A DNA stretch of 48,474 nt from Streptomyces sp. 35G-GA-8 (GTDB taxonomy: Bacteria > Actinomycetota > Actinomycetes > Streptomycetales > Streptomycetaceae), in assembly GCF_023534745.1 (NCBI RefSeq), contig NZ_JAMHJQ010000016.1, positions 154,734 through 203,207 of the forward strand, in the 5' to 3' direction. The notes below the pieces were generated by a model. That model was given only the letters and a program-made list of their open reading frames with translations. It did no database searches and was not told the origin of the DNA. Positions 24,888-32,400 of this stretch are shown here, piece by piece; the first letter of the stretch is position 1; every line of letters starts with the position of its first letter. The position numbers were made by a program, and so were the translations under genes.

Positions 24888-26094
24888 AGCGCACGGGGAG
24901 TGTCCGCAGCCCGCGCAGCAGACTCGGTCGCCACTCGGCGACCGCGGACGCGTCGTCGAGCGCGAGGTCCGGGAAACGCGCCAGCAGCGCGGGCAGCGCG
25001 ACGGAGGCTTCGAGCCTGGCGAGCGGTGCGCCGAGGCAGTGGTGGATGCCGTGGCTGAAGGCGAGCTGAGCACGGTTCACGGCGGGGTCACGGCGGATGT
25101 CGAACCGCTCGGGGTCCGCGAAGCGCGCCGGATCGCGATTGGCGGCGGCGAGGGAGAGCACGACGCGCTCGCCTCGCGGTATCGGCGTACCCGCCAGCGT
25201 GACGGGCTCGGCGGTGTAGCGGTACGCGGCGATCTGCGCCGGCGGCTCGTACCGCAGCGTCTCCTCGATCGCCCCCTCCATCAGCCCGGGATCGGCACGC
25301 AGCGCGGCGAGTTGATCCGGGTGCCGGAGCAGCAGATGGACGGCGCTTGAGATGAGATTGACGGTCGTCTCATGCCCGGCGACAAGCAGCAGGAAGGCCA
25401 TGCCGAGGAGTTCGTCGGGCGCGAGCCGGTCGCCGTCCGCGTCGTCGGAGTCATGAGCCCGGACGAGGGCGTGCAACAGGTCGGCGTCCTCCCCGGGGGC
25501 GAGACGGCGCTTCTCCTCGATGAGCCCGCCGAGATACTCGGTCATCGCGGCCGCACCGGCCATCGCGGCCTCGGCGTCGGTGACGGCGACGATCGCGCTC
25601 GACCAGCGGTGAAAGGCCTCGCGGTCGGCGGCCGGGACGCCGAGGAGTTCACAGATGACGGTGATCGGCAGCGGAAAGGCATACGCGTCGACAAGGTCGC
25701 CCCCGCCGGTGGGGGCCATGGCGTCGAGAAGGCCGGCGGCGACGCGCTGAACACGCGGCCCCAGTTCCGCGATGCGTCGGGCGGTGAACTGCCGTGAGAC
25801 GAGCGCGCGGAGCCGGGTGTGATCGGGCGGATCGACCTGGAGCATGTTGCGGCCGATCGCGTAACCGCCGTCGCTGTCGAACTCGGCGGAATGCCGGATG
25901 TCATTGCACAACCGCGAGTCGCCGAGCCCGGCCCGGACGGCGTCGTACCCGAGCACGAGCCAGACCCCTTCACCCCCGGGCATCCGTACGCGCCGGACGG
26001 GTCCCTCGGCCCGGAGGGCCTGATAGGCGGGGTAGGGGTCGGCGAAGAAGTCGGGGGCGGCGGAGGCGAGTTCGGTGAGCTGGTCTGCGCGCAT
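24883..26094 (-). CDS. Cytochrome P450 (bacterial CYP107-like)
   Basis: 403 residues, a normal length for a soluble bacterial P450. The I-helix motif is AGHETT, the K-helix ExxR is in EETLRYEPPAQ, and the haem loop is FSHGIHHCLGAPLARLE, with the Cys thiolate near residue 350. NRDPARFADPERFDI fits the family. It needs ferredoxin and reductase partners that are not encoded nearby. AGGGAG precedes ATG 26094. A role in tailoring either RiPP is not supported by location. Confidence 0.92.
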   Translation of the reverse strand: MRADQLTELASAAPDFFADPYPAYQALRAEGPVRRVRMPGGEGVWLVLGYDAVRAGLGDSRLCNDIRHSAEFDSDGGYAIGRNMLQVDPPDHTRLRALVSRQFTARRIAELGPRVQRVAAGLLDAMAPTGGGDLVDAYAFPLPITVICELLGVPAADREAFHRWSSAIVAVTDAEAAMAGAAAMTEYLGGLIEEKRRLAPGEDADLLHALVRAHDSDDADGDRLAPDELLGMAFLLLVAGHETTVNLISSAVHLLLRHPDQLAALRADPGLMEGAIEETLRYEPPAQIAAYRYTAEPVTLAGTPIPRGERVVLSLAAANRDPARFADPERFDIRRDPAVNRAQLAFSHGIHHCLGAPLARLEASVALPALLARFPDLALDDASAVAEWRPSLLRGLRTLPVRW

Positions 26095-26301
26095 GGTGAC
26101 TCCCTGGAGTAATCGGGGACCATCCCCCGTTTCCACTGCCGAGCGTACCAAGAAACGGGGACATCTCCACGCTTCGGGCCGCCACCCCTGCTTCGACGCG
26201 CCTCGACGATCGGCGCGCGTACGGACGCGCGTACGGACGCGCATGCGGACGGCAGGGTCACGGGTGGCAGGATCGCCCTGGGCGACCGTAGGAGTTGGCT
26301 T

Positions 26302-27471
26302 GTGCGTGAGCAGGCATGGCAAAGGTTTCGTTCTTCCGGGCGGCAGCGGGGTGGTCGGCGCAGAGCCGTTCTGGTCGCGGCCACGGTGGCCCTGGGCGTC
26401 ATGACCTTGGGTGTCCTGGCGCCGCCCCCGGCGTCCGCCGCCGCCAGGCCGGACACCGTCCAGCAGGGCCTGAACGCGCTGGTACGCACCGATGGCCTGC
26501 CCGCCGCGCTGGCCGGCGTCAACGATCGCGAAGGCCGCACCCGTACGTACACCGCGGGGGTGGGCGACCTGGCCACCGAGGCGCGGGTGCCCGCCGACGG
26601 GCAGGTGCGGATCGGCAGCAACACCAAGACGTTCACCGCGGTGGTCGTGCTGCAACTGGTCGGCGAAGGGAAGATCGGCCTCGATGCGACGGTCGACACC
26701 TATCTGCCGGGCGTCGTCCGTGGGAAGGGCATCGACGGACGCCGCATCAGCGTCCGTCAGCTCCTCCAGCACACCAGTGGGCTTCCCGAGTACGAAGACC
26801 GCGTCGTCGACGGCATCCTTCAGCACCGGTACTTCGAACCCCGCGACCTTCTGGACATCGCGTTCCAGCGCAAGGCCGAGTTCTCCCCCGGGACGGAATG
26901 GGCGTACAGCAACACGAACTACGTAGTGGCCGGCCTGATCGTCCAGAAGGTCACCGGCCGGCCCCTCGCCGAGGAGGTGGACCGGCGCGTCATCAAACGC
27001 ATCGGGCTGCGGCACACGTACTTCCCCGCTCCCGGTGACATGACCATCCGGGAGCCCCATCCCACGGGCTACCACAGGGATTCAGCGGACGCGCCTCCAC
27101 GCGACGTCACGGAGATCGACCCCTCCGCGGGCTGGGCGGCGGGTCAGATGATCTCCACCAACTCCGACCTGAACCGTTTCTTCACCGGGCTCCTGACCGG
27201 CCGCCTCCTCCCGGCGGCCCAGCTCAAGCAGATGCGCACGACGGTCCCCGTCGGAGACACGGGCGTCGGCTACGGATTAGGGCTCATGAGCAGGCCGCTG
27301 TCGTGCGGCGGTGTCTACTGGGGCCACGGCGGCGACATCCCGGGATACGAGACCCGAGGCGGAGCCACCGACGACGGCCGCGCCGCCGCCGTCGCGGTGA
27401 CCAGCATCCCGACCGACGGGGCGGCCACGCAGCATCTCGACGGTGTCGTGGACGCGGCCCTGTGCCGCTGA
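26302..27471 (+). CDS. Secreted DD-carboxypeptidase-type serine hydrolase (paralogue of 5693-6925)
   Basis: 389 residues. Arg-rich N-terminus and hydrophobic stretch (AVLVAATVALGVMTLGVLAPPPASAA) form an export signal. Motifs: S106-N-T-K109, YSNTNY, and WGHGGDIPGYETRG. From RTRTY to the end it aligns with the hydrolase at 5693 almost without gaps, including runs such as ADGQVRIGSNTKTFTAVVVLQ and the AALCR terminus, so the pair arose by duplication. The GTG start at 26302 has GGAG seven bases upstream. It lies just before the CRISPR leader. Confidence 0.9.
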   Translation: MREQAWQRFRSSGRQRGGRRRAVLVAATVALGVMTLGVLAPPPASAAARPDTVQQGLNALVRTDGLPAALAGVNDREGRTRTYTAGVGDLATEARVPADGQVRIGSNTKTFTAVVVLQLVGEGKIGLDATVDTYLPGVVRGKGIDGRRISVRQLLQHTSGLPEYEDRVVDGILQHRYFEPRDLLDIAFQRKAEFSPGTEWAYSNTNYVVAGLIVQKVTGRPLAEEVDRRVIKRIGLRHTYFPAPGDMTIREPHPTGYHRDSADAPPRDVTEIDPSAGWAAGQMISTNSDLNRFFTGLLTGRLLPAAQLKQMRTTVPVGDTGVGYGLGLMSRPLSCGGVYWGHGGDIPGYETRGGATDDGRAAAVAVTSIPTDGAATQHLDGVVDAALCR

Positions 27472-27559
27472 TCCGGGCCTCCTCAGTAACGGCGCCGCGC
27501 CCGTGCGGACGGCAAAGCAACTACGGTGGTGCATGCGGGTCAAGCCGACGGAGCCGCCA

Positions 27560-27657
27560 ACTCGCCACCCCGGAAGCGAGGAAACGCCCATATGCCGGAG
27601 TTCGAAGAAGTAAGCAAAAACGGCCACTCGACGGCGTAAAGGCCCAGGTCGACCCCT
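27560..27657 (+). promoter_or_regulatory. CRISPR leader
   Basis: The sequence just before the first intact repeat includes an A-rich segment (AGAAGTAAGCAAAAACGG near 27607-27623), unusual in this GC-rich window, as expected for a type I-E leader with promoter and integration signals. The most degenerate repeats are at the other end, supporting leader placement here and rightward transcription. Confidence 0.6.
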
Positions 27658-28296
27658 GTGGTCCCCGCGCACGCGGGGTTGGTCCCTTGGAAACCCGCAG
27701 GTCAGGCCCGGTTGCGGGGTGGTCCCCGCGCACGCGGGGTTGGTCCCGGCAGCCGCCGCCCCAACTGGCCCGCCGAATGGTGGTCCCCGCGCACGCGGGG
27801 TTGGTCCCAGGTCGCGGTCAAGCGAGCCGCCCGTGACGCCGTGTTCCCCGCGCACGCGGGGTTGGTCCCGTGACAGATGCCGCCAGCGTCAGGCCCGTGA
27901 CGTGTTCCCCGCGCACGCGGGGTTGGTCCCGCGGCCCTCGTCGACGAGATGCGCGGGGAGGTGTGTTCCCCGCGCACGCGGGGTTGGTCCCTTTCCCGCG
28001 AGGCCGCCGCGGCGCAGGTACTCGTGTTCCCCGCGCACGCGGGGTTGGTCCCTGTGGTGTCCGGGGGTCGCACGGGAGTGCCAGGTGGTCCCCGCGCACG
28101 CGGGGTTGGTCCCAGGCGGCGCTCTTCAGCCGAGACGCCGTCCTCGTGGTCCCCGCGCACGCGGGGTTGGTCCGCGAGCAGAGGTCCGCGCTCGTCGAGC
28201 CACGCGTAGTCCCCGCCGCACGCGGGGTTGGTCCCCCCGGCAAGGGCGTCGTCGAGGGCCCGGTGTAGTGGTCCCCGCACGCGCGGGGTTGCTCCG
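27658..28296 (+). CRISPR. Type I-E CRISPR array, 11 repeats and 10 spacers, no cas genes
   Basis: 29-nt repeats begin at 27658, 27719, 27780, 27841, 27902, 27963, 28024, 28085, 28146, 28206 and 28268. Spacers are 32 nt except one of 31 (28175-28205). The core is the stem CCCCGCG-CA-CGCGGGG followed by TTGGTCCC. Repeats 1-3 and 8-9 begin GTGG, repeats 4-7 begin GTGTT. Repeat 9 ends CCG; repeat 10 has GTAG and one inserted base in the stem (30 nt); repeat 11 has a rearranged stem and TTGCTCCG end. This is the I-E repeat type of streptomycetes. No Cas3, Cascade or Cas1/2 gene is in the window, so the array would depend on a cas locus elsewhere. Confidence 0.95.
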
Positions 28297-28421
28297 GGCC
28301 GCCGTCGCCCATACGCGCAGGCATCCCCGGGGAGACGCAGGTCACGTTCCCCCATGTCACATCCCGCCAGGTCGCTCCCGTCAGATCCGTGTAGGCATCG
28401 ACAACGACCGAGGAGTTCGCC

Positions 28422-28895
28422 ATGAGCGCCCGTTTGAACATGTTCGACAGCCCGATCGCCGGCAAGGTCTGGAAGCACATCATCTCCGCGGGCAAGGCGC
28501 TCGCCGACTCGTCGCTCCCTGCCGCGACGCAGGAGCTGGTGAAGATCCGCGCGAGTCAGATCAATGGGTGCAGTGGCTGCCTCGACATGCACACCAAGGA
28601 AGCCGCCGCAGCGGGTGAGACCTCGGTGCGGCTCAATCTGATCGCGGCGTGGCGGGAGGCCACCGTCTTCACCGAGGCCGAGCGCGCGGCGCTGGAGTTG
28701 ACGGAGCAGGGCACCCGTCTCGCCGACGGGGCCGGTGGCGTTACCGACGCGGCCTGGGCGAATGCCGCCAAGCATCACGATGAGGAGCAGCTTGCCGCTC
28801 TCGTGTCGCTCATCGCCGTCATCAACGCCTTCAACCGCGGGAACGTCATCGTCCAGCAGCCCGCCGGCAGCTATCAGCCCGGCCAGGCCGGATAG
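28422..28895 (+). CDS. AhpD-like carboxymuconolactone decarboxylase-family protein
   Basis: 157 residues. The hallmark CxxC-x2-H is INGCSGCLDMHTKEA, with upstream Glu in QELVKIRAS; this redox pair acts in alkylhydroperoxidase AhpD-type peroxide detoxification. It starts MSARLNMFDSPIAGKVWKHI and has GAGGAG six bases before ATG 28422. Helices RAALELTEQGTRLADG and LAALVSLIAVINAFNR complete the domain. Probably monocistronic. Physiological partner and substrate are unknown. Confidence 0.9.
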   Translation: MSARLNMFDSPIAGKVWKHIISAGKALADSSLPAATQELVKIRASQINGCSGCLDMHTKEAAAAGETSVRLNLIAAWREATVFTEAERAALELTEQGTRLADGAGGVTDAAWANAAKHHDEEQLAALVSLIAVINAFNRGNVIVQQPAGSYQPGQAG

Positions 28896-28933
28896 CGAGG
28901 ACTGTCCGGCCCGGCGCCCGAGACCGCACCGTG

Positions 28934-28970
28934 CCACCGGCGGGGCCCTTCCCCCGGGCCCCGCCGGTGG
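28934..28970. terminator. Perfect 15-bp convergent terminator
   Basis: Arms 28934-28948 (CCACCGGCGGGGCCC) and 28956-28970 (exact complement) with a 7-nt loop. It lies between the AhpD-like stop at 28895 and the esterase stop at 28974 and can serve both strands. Confidence 0.85.
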
Positions 28971-28973
28971 CCG

Positions 28974-30614
28974 CTACTCCCACTCCACCGTGAGCGTCGC
29001 CCCCGCCCCCGACCTGAGGAAGACATACGCCGTCGCCGCCGGCGCGGAAGCCAGGCGCAGGCGGGCCTGGGTGATGCCCGTCGGATTGATTGTGGTGAAG
29101 GCCGTGGACGACTTCGTTCCCGTGGTGAAGGCGCCGATCTCCGCCGCCTCGGCGGTCGACGCCGGGGCGGACCAGTCGTCGGCGGCCGTCGCGCAGGTCG
29201 CGCCGAAGCAGCCTGTTCTGATGTCGACGACCAGGCGGTTGCCCGCCGCCCATGGATCACCCGCGCCGCTCGCGCGGGTCACCGTCACGAACGCCCGTTT
29301 CACGCGCGCGCCGTCCGGGACGGACGAGGTGTCGAACGAGAACAGGGACCGGTTGTGGAGCCCGTCCGTGCCCCGGCCGACCGCGACCCCCAGGCTTCCT
29401 TCGAGCGCCCCGACGGCCGGGCCGGCTCCGGTGGCGGATGCCTTCACGTAGCCGTCGTCCGCGGCCAGGCTCGGCAGTACGACGCTGCCGCCACCAGGCT
29501 CAGGCCCAGGGCCCGGGCCGGGGGTTCCGTCGCCCGCCAGGTCCCAGAACAGGCCGATCCGGTACGAGGCACACAGCCCGACATCGAGGATGTACGCGCC
29601 CACCGTGCCGCACTGCTCGGCGCCGGTGCCCGGGTCGACCGGCTGGCCGTGGCCCATGCCGGTCAGCGAGTACGTCTCCACCACATCCCGCCCGGCGCCG
29701 TCGCGGTACACAGCGTGTGGATAACCGGCCACGGTGTCCGTGGCGTCGGGCGTCGCGTCCGTACCGTGAACGGCGGTCCACTGCTCCACCGTCTCCGTCA
29801 GATTGGCCGGGACGACCGTCGTGTCCGCCGTCCCCTGCCAGACCGAGACCCTGGGCCGGGGTCCGGCGTAACCGGGGTACGCGGCACGGACCTTGTCGGC
29901 CCAGGCCGCCGGCGACAGGTTCGTCCCCGGGTTCATGCAGCCGTACGCGCCGATCACGCTCGTCGCGCACGCGTACGGCAGCCCGGCCACCGGTGCTCCG
30001 GCGGCGAAGACGTCCGGGTAGGCGGCGAGCATGACGTTGGTCATCGCGGCCCCCGCGGACAGCCCCGTCGCGTACACCCGGGCGGCGTCGCTGCCCAGAT
30101 CGCTCTTCATCCGGTCGGTCATCTGCTTGATCGACAACGCCTCGCCCGCGCCGCGCGCGATGTCACCGGATTCGAACCAGTTGAAGCAGGAGTTGAGGTT
30201 GTTGGCCGACTGCTGCTGAGGCAGCAGCAGCGCGAAGCCCCACTGGTCCGCCCACTTCGTCCAGCCGGTCTCCGTGTCGTACGCCGCCGCCGACTGCGTA
30301 CAGCCGTGGATCGCCACGACGAGGGGCCGGCCGGCGGGCAGGCCGTCCGGGACGTACCGGAACATCCGCAGACCGCCGGGGTTCGTACCAAAGCCCGTGA
30401 CTTCGGTGAGCGACGCGGTCGGCGCCTCGGCCCCCACGCCGACTCCCACCTCGGCCCGCGCCTCGGCCCGCGCCTCGGAGACAAACCCCGGGCCGCCCAC
30501 TCCGAGCAGCGCGACCAACAGCGCGAGCAGCATCCCCGCCGTGGTCAGCCGTCGTGCCCCATCCCCTACGGCAGTTCTCGTCGCTGGTCGCTTCGTCCAG
30601 GTGCTCTCCCGCAT
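28974..30614 (-). CDS. Secreted PHB-depolymerase-family esterase with C-terminal beta domain
   Basis: 546 residues. Signal peptide (MLLALLVALLGVGGPGFVSEARA), then an esterase/PHB depolymerase domain: RPLVVAIHGCTQSAAAYD, lipase box GLSAG in YATGLSAGAAMTNVMLAAYPD, Asp in WQGTADTTVVP and His in GMGHGQPVD. Similar enzymes (LpqC/feruloyl-esterase type) cut polyesters or feruloyl esters. A Pro/Gly linker (TPGPGPGPEPGGG) leads to a C-terminal DNRLRE-like beta-sandwich (SLFSFDTSSVPDGARVKRAFVTVTRA...TVEWE), often a carbohydrate-binding or adhesion module. GGGAGG precedes ATG 30614. A short Ala/Glu repeat (EARAEARAEVGVGVGAEA) follows the signal. Confidence 0.9.
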   Translation of the reverse strand: MRESTWTKRPATRTAVGDGARRLTTAGMLLALLVALLGVGGPGFVSEARAEARAEVGVGVGAEAPTASLTEVTGFGTNPGGLRMFRYVPDGLPAGRPLVVAIHGCTQSAAAYDTETGWTKWADQWGFALLLPQQQSANNLNSCFNWFESGDIARGAGEALSIKQMTDRMKSDLGSDAARVYATGLSAGAAMTNVMLAAYPDVFAAGAPVAGLPYACATSVIGAYGCMNPGTNLSPAAWADKVRAAYPGYAGPRPRVSVWQGTADTTVVPANLTETVEQWTAVHGTDATPDATDTVAGYPHAVYRDGAGRDVVETYSLTGMGHGQPVDPGTGAEQCGTVGAYILDVGLCASYRIGLFWDLAGDGTPGPGPGPEPGGGSVVLPSLAADDGYVKASATGAGPAVGALEGSLGVAVGRGTDGLHNRSLFSFDTSSVPDGARVKRAFVTVTRASGAGDPWAAGNRLVVDIRTGCFGATCATAADDWSAPASTAEAAEIGAFTTGTKSSTAFTTINPTGITQARLRLASAPAATAYVFLRSGAGATLTVEWE

Positions 30615-30626
30615 CGCGCCTCCCTC

Positions 30627-30657
30627 GTGTCCGTCTCCCTTGACGGGATACGGACAC
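30627..30657. terminator. Hairpin ending the linaridin-like operon
   Basis: Read on the minus strand: GTGTCCGT, one mismatch, TCCC, loop GTCAA, GGGA, then ACGGACAC; outer arms 30627-30634 and 30650-30657. It follows the oxidoreductase stop (30699) by about 40 bp and lies before the esterase start, so it fits an operon terminator, or an operator for the esterase. Confidence 0.6.
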
Positions 30658-30698
30658 TAGGGGCGCGCTCGGGCCGCGCTGCACGGCCCGGACCGCCA

Positions 30699-32237
30699 TC
30701 AATCCCGCGAAGACGTGGGCTCCGGCCATATGGACACCGGCTGAACGGAATCCTCCGCCGACCCCAACCCAGACCTTGACCCCGCCCGCCCAACCCCCAG
30801 CTCCGGCCTCTTCCGGATCCCGAATTCCCGCCGCAGAGCCGAAAGCGCCGCGAGATGGCCGGACATGCCATGGACACTGGGCCCCGGCGGAGTCGACGCC
30901 GAGCAGAGATAGACCCCCGGCAGCGGGGTCCGGTAGGGGTCGAGCCGTGGCGTGGGGCGCAGCAGCGACTGTTTGAGGGTCATCGCCCCGGCGCCGATGT
31001 CCCCGCCCACGTAGTTCGGGTTGTACGCCTCGTACTCGGCCGCCGGGATCCCGCGCTGGGCGACGATGGTGTCCGTGAACCCCGGCGCGTACCGCTCGAT
31101 ACGCGCGCGCACCATCTCCAGCGGATCGGTGTCGTCGCCGTTCGGTACATGCGCGTACGCCCATACCGGCCGCTTGCCCGGCCTGGCGCGTCCCGGGTCG
31201 GTGGCCGCCGGGTCGACCAGCAGGACGAAGGGTTCGGACGTGGCGATGCCCTTGGCCGTCAGGGTCTCCTGGCGGAACATCTCCGCCTGGGTGCCCGCCA
31301 GATGGACCGTACCGGCCCTGCCGACCTCCGGGTGGGCCCATGGAATCGGTTCCGACACGAGGAAGTCGGCCTTCGCCGCCCCCGGCCCGTAACGGAACGC
31401 GTCGAGCCGGCGCCGGTAGCGCGCGGGCAGCCGGTCACCGGCGATCGCGGTGAAGCCCTTGGGACTGGTGTCCAGGAACACCGCCTTCACATCGCCGAGT
31501 TCCCGCAGGTCTCCAATGGGGCGGCCGGTGTGGAACGTACCGCCGTGCGCGGCGATGTCGGCCGCCAGCGCCTCCGCGATACGGGCGCTCCCGCCGCGCG
31601 GCACCGGCCAGCCGGTGCCGTGCGCGAGATGGCCGAGCAGCAGCGCGACCCCGGCCGAGGCGAGGGTGGGCAGTTCCCCGATGGAGTGCGCGGCGACGCC
31701 CGCGAGCAGGGACTTCGCCCGCTCGCCTGCGAATCGCCTCGCGGCGAGCGGGGTTCCGTGCGCCAGTGCTCTGGTGGGGAGGAGCAGCGGAGCCAGCAGA
31801 TCGCGCGGCAGCCCGCGCCCGCCGGAGAGGATCAGATCGACGATGCCCTCGCTGTGGTTGAGCAATGGCGCCATGAGCCGGCGCCAGCGCCGTCCGTCGG
31901 GGCCGAGGTGCTCGCAGGTGGCGTCGAGGTCGCGGTAGGCGAGCCCGGCGTCACCGGCGTCGAGGGGGTGGGCGTAGCTGATCTCGGGGTGGAGGAGTTC
32001 GACCCCGCGCGCGCCGAGGTCGAACTCGCGGAAGAAGCGCGAGGCCGCGGCCATCGGATGCACGGCGGAGCAGATGTCGTGGACGACGTCGTCGTCGAAA
32101 AGGGGCTCGGTACGCAGCCCTCCGCCGATGGTGTCCCTGGCCTCGTAGAGCTCGACGGTGAGGCCGGCCCTCGCGAGGGTGACGGCGGCGGCCAGACCGT
32201 TGGGCCCGGTCCCGACGACGGCGGCGTCCGCGGTCAT
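30699..32237 (-). CDS. Phytoene-desaturase-like FAD oxidoreductase (LinI/CypI-like candidate)
   Basis: 512 residues. An N-terminal Rossmann motif VVGTGPNGLAAAVTLARAGLTVELYEAR (GxGxxG, Glu at the end of strand 2) binds FAD; GGGLRTEP and the C-terminal GVYLCSASTPPGPSVHGMSG complete the phytoene dehydrogenase/amine-oxidase-like pattern. I recall an oxidoreductase of this kind in the cypemycin cluster (CypI), so it is a candidate tailoring enzyme, but its step is unknown. It is the last gene on the linaridin-like strand, 121 bp after the ABC exporter, and that gap holds tandem copies of the exporter's 3' end. The ATG at 32237 has only a G-rich upstream site. Confidence 0.85.
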   Translation of the reverse strand: MTADAAVVGTGPNGLAAAVTLARAGLTVELYEARDTIGGGLRTEPLFDDDVVHDICSAVHPMAAASRFFREFDLGARGVELLHPEISYAHPLDAGDAGLAYRDLDATCEHLGPDGRRWRRLMAPLLNHSEGIVDLILSGGRGLPRDLLAPLLLPTRALAHGTPLAARRFAGERAKSLLAGVAAHSIGELPTLASAGVALLLGHLAHGTGWPVPRGGSARIAEALAADIAAHGGTFHTGRPIGDLRELGDVKAVFLDTSPKGFTAIAGDRLPARYRRRLDAFRYGPGAAKADFLVSEPIPWAHPEVGRAGTVHLAGTQAEMFRQETLTAKGIATSEPFVLLVDPAATDPGRARPGKRPVWAYAHVPNGDDTDPLEMVRARIERYAPGFTDTIVAQRGIPAAEYEAYNPNYVGGDIGAGAMTLKQSLLRPTPRLDPYRTPLPGVYLCSASTPPGPSVHGMSGHLAALSALRREFGIRKRPELGVGRAGSRSGLGSAEDSVQPVSIWPEPTSSRD

Positions 32238-32268
32238 GCCCCGACCCCCAGGTCTCCGGTCCTCGTCG

Positions 32269-32400
32269 TCACGCCGCGACCTCCCGATGTCCGAACAGCC
32301 GCCGATACAGACGTCACGCCGCGACCTCCCAATGTCCGAACACCCGCCGGTACACACGTCACGCCGCGACCTCCTGATGCCTCGACAGCCGCTGGTACAG
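32269..32400 (-). repeat. Tandem triplication of the exporter's 3' coding end
   Basis: The last 42 bp of the ABC exporter (LYQRLSRHQEVAA plus TGA, 32359-32400) are repeated twice downstream at an exact 45-bp period, giving stops at 32361, 32316 and 32271. In the same frame the copies read RVYRRVFGHWEVAA-stop and RLYRRLFGHREVAA-stop, so each keeps an open frame and its own TGA. Differences between copies show the duplication is not brand new. Confidence 0.9.

Noticed and set aside
24026-26094. SDR and P450 as tailoring genes of one of the RiPP clusters
   Set aside because: They are several kilobases from either cluster, convergent with one another, and separated from both by unrelated genes.
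27277-28937. Several open frames across the CRISPR array, rich in repeated RARGVGP or HAGLVP
   Set aside because: They are translations of the repeat units (29 + 32 = 61 nt, so the frame rotates) and not proteins.
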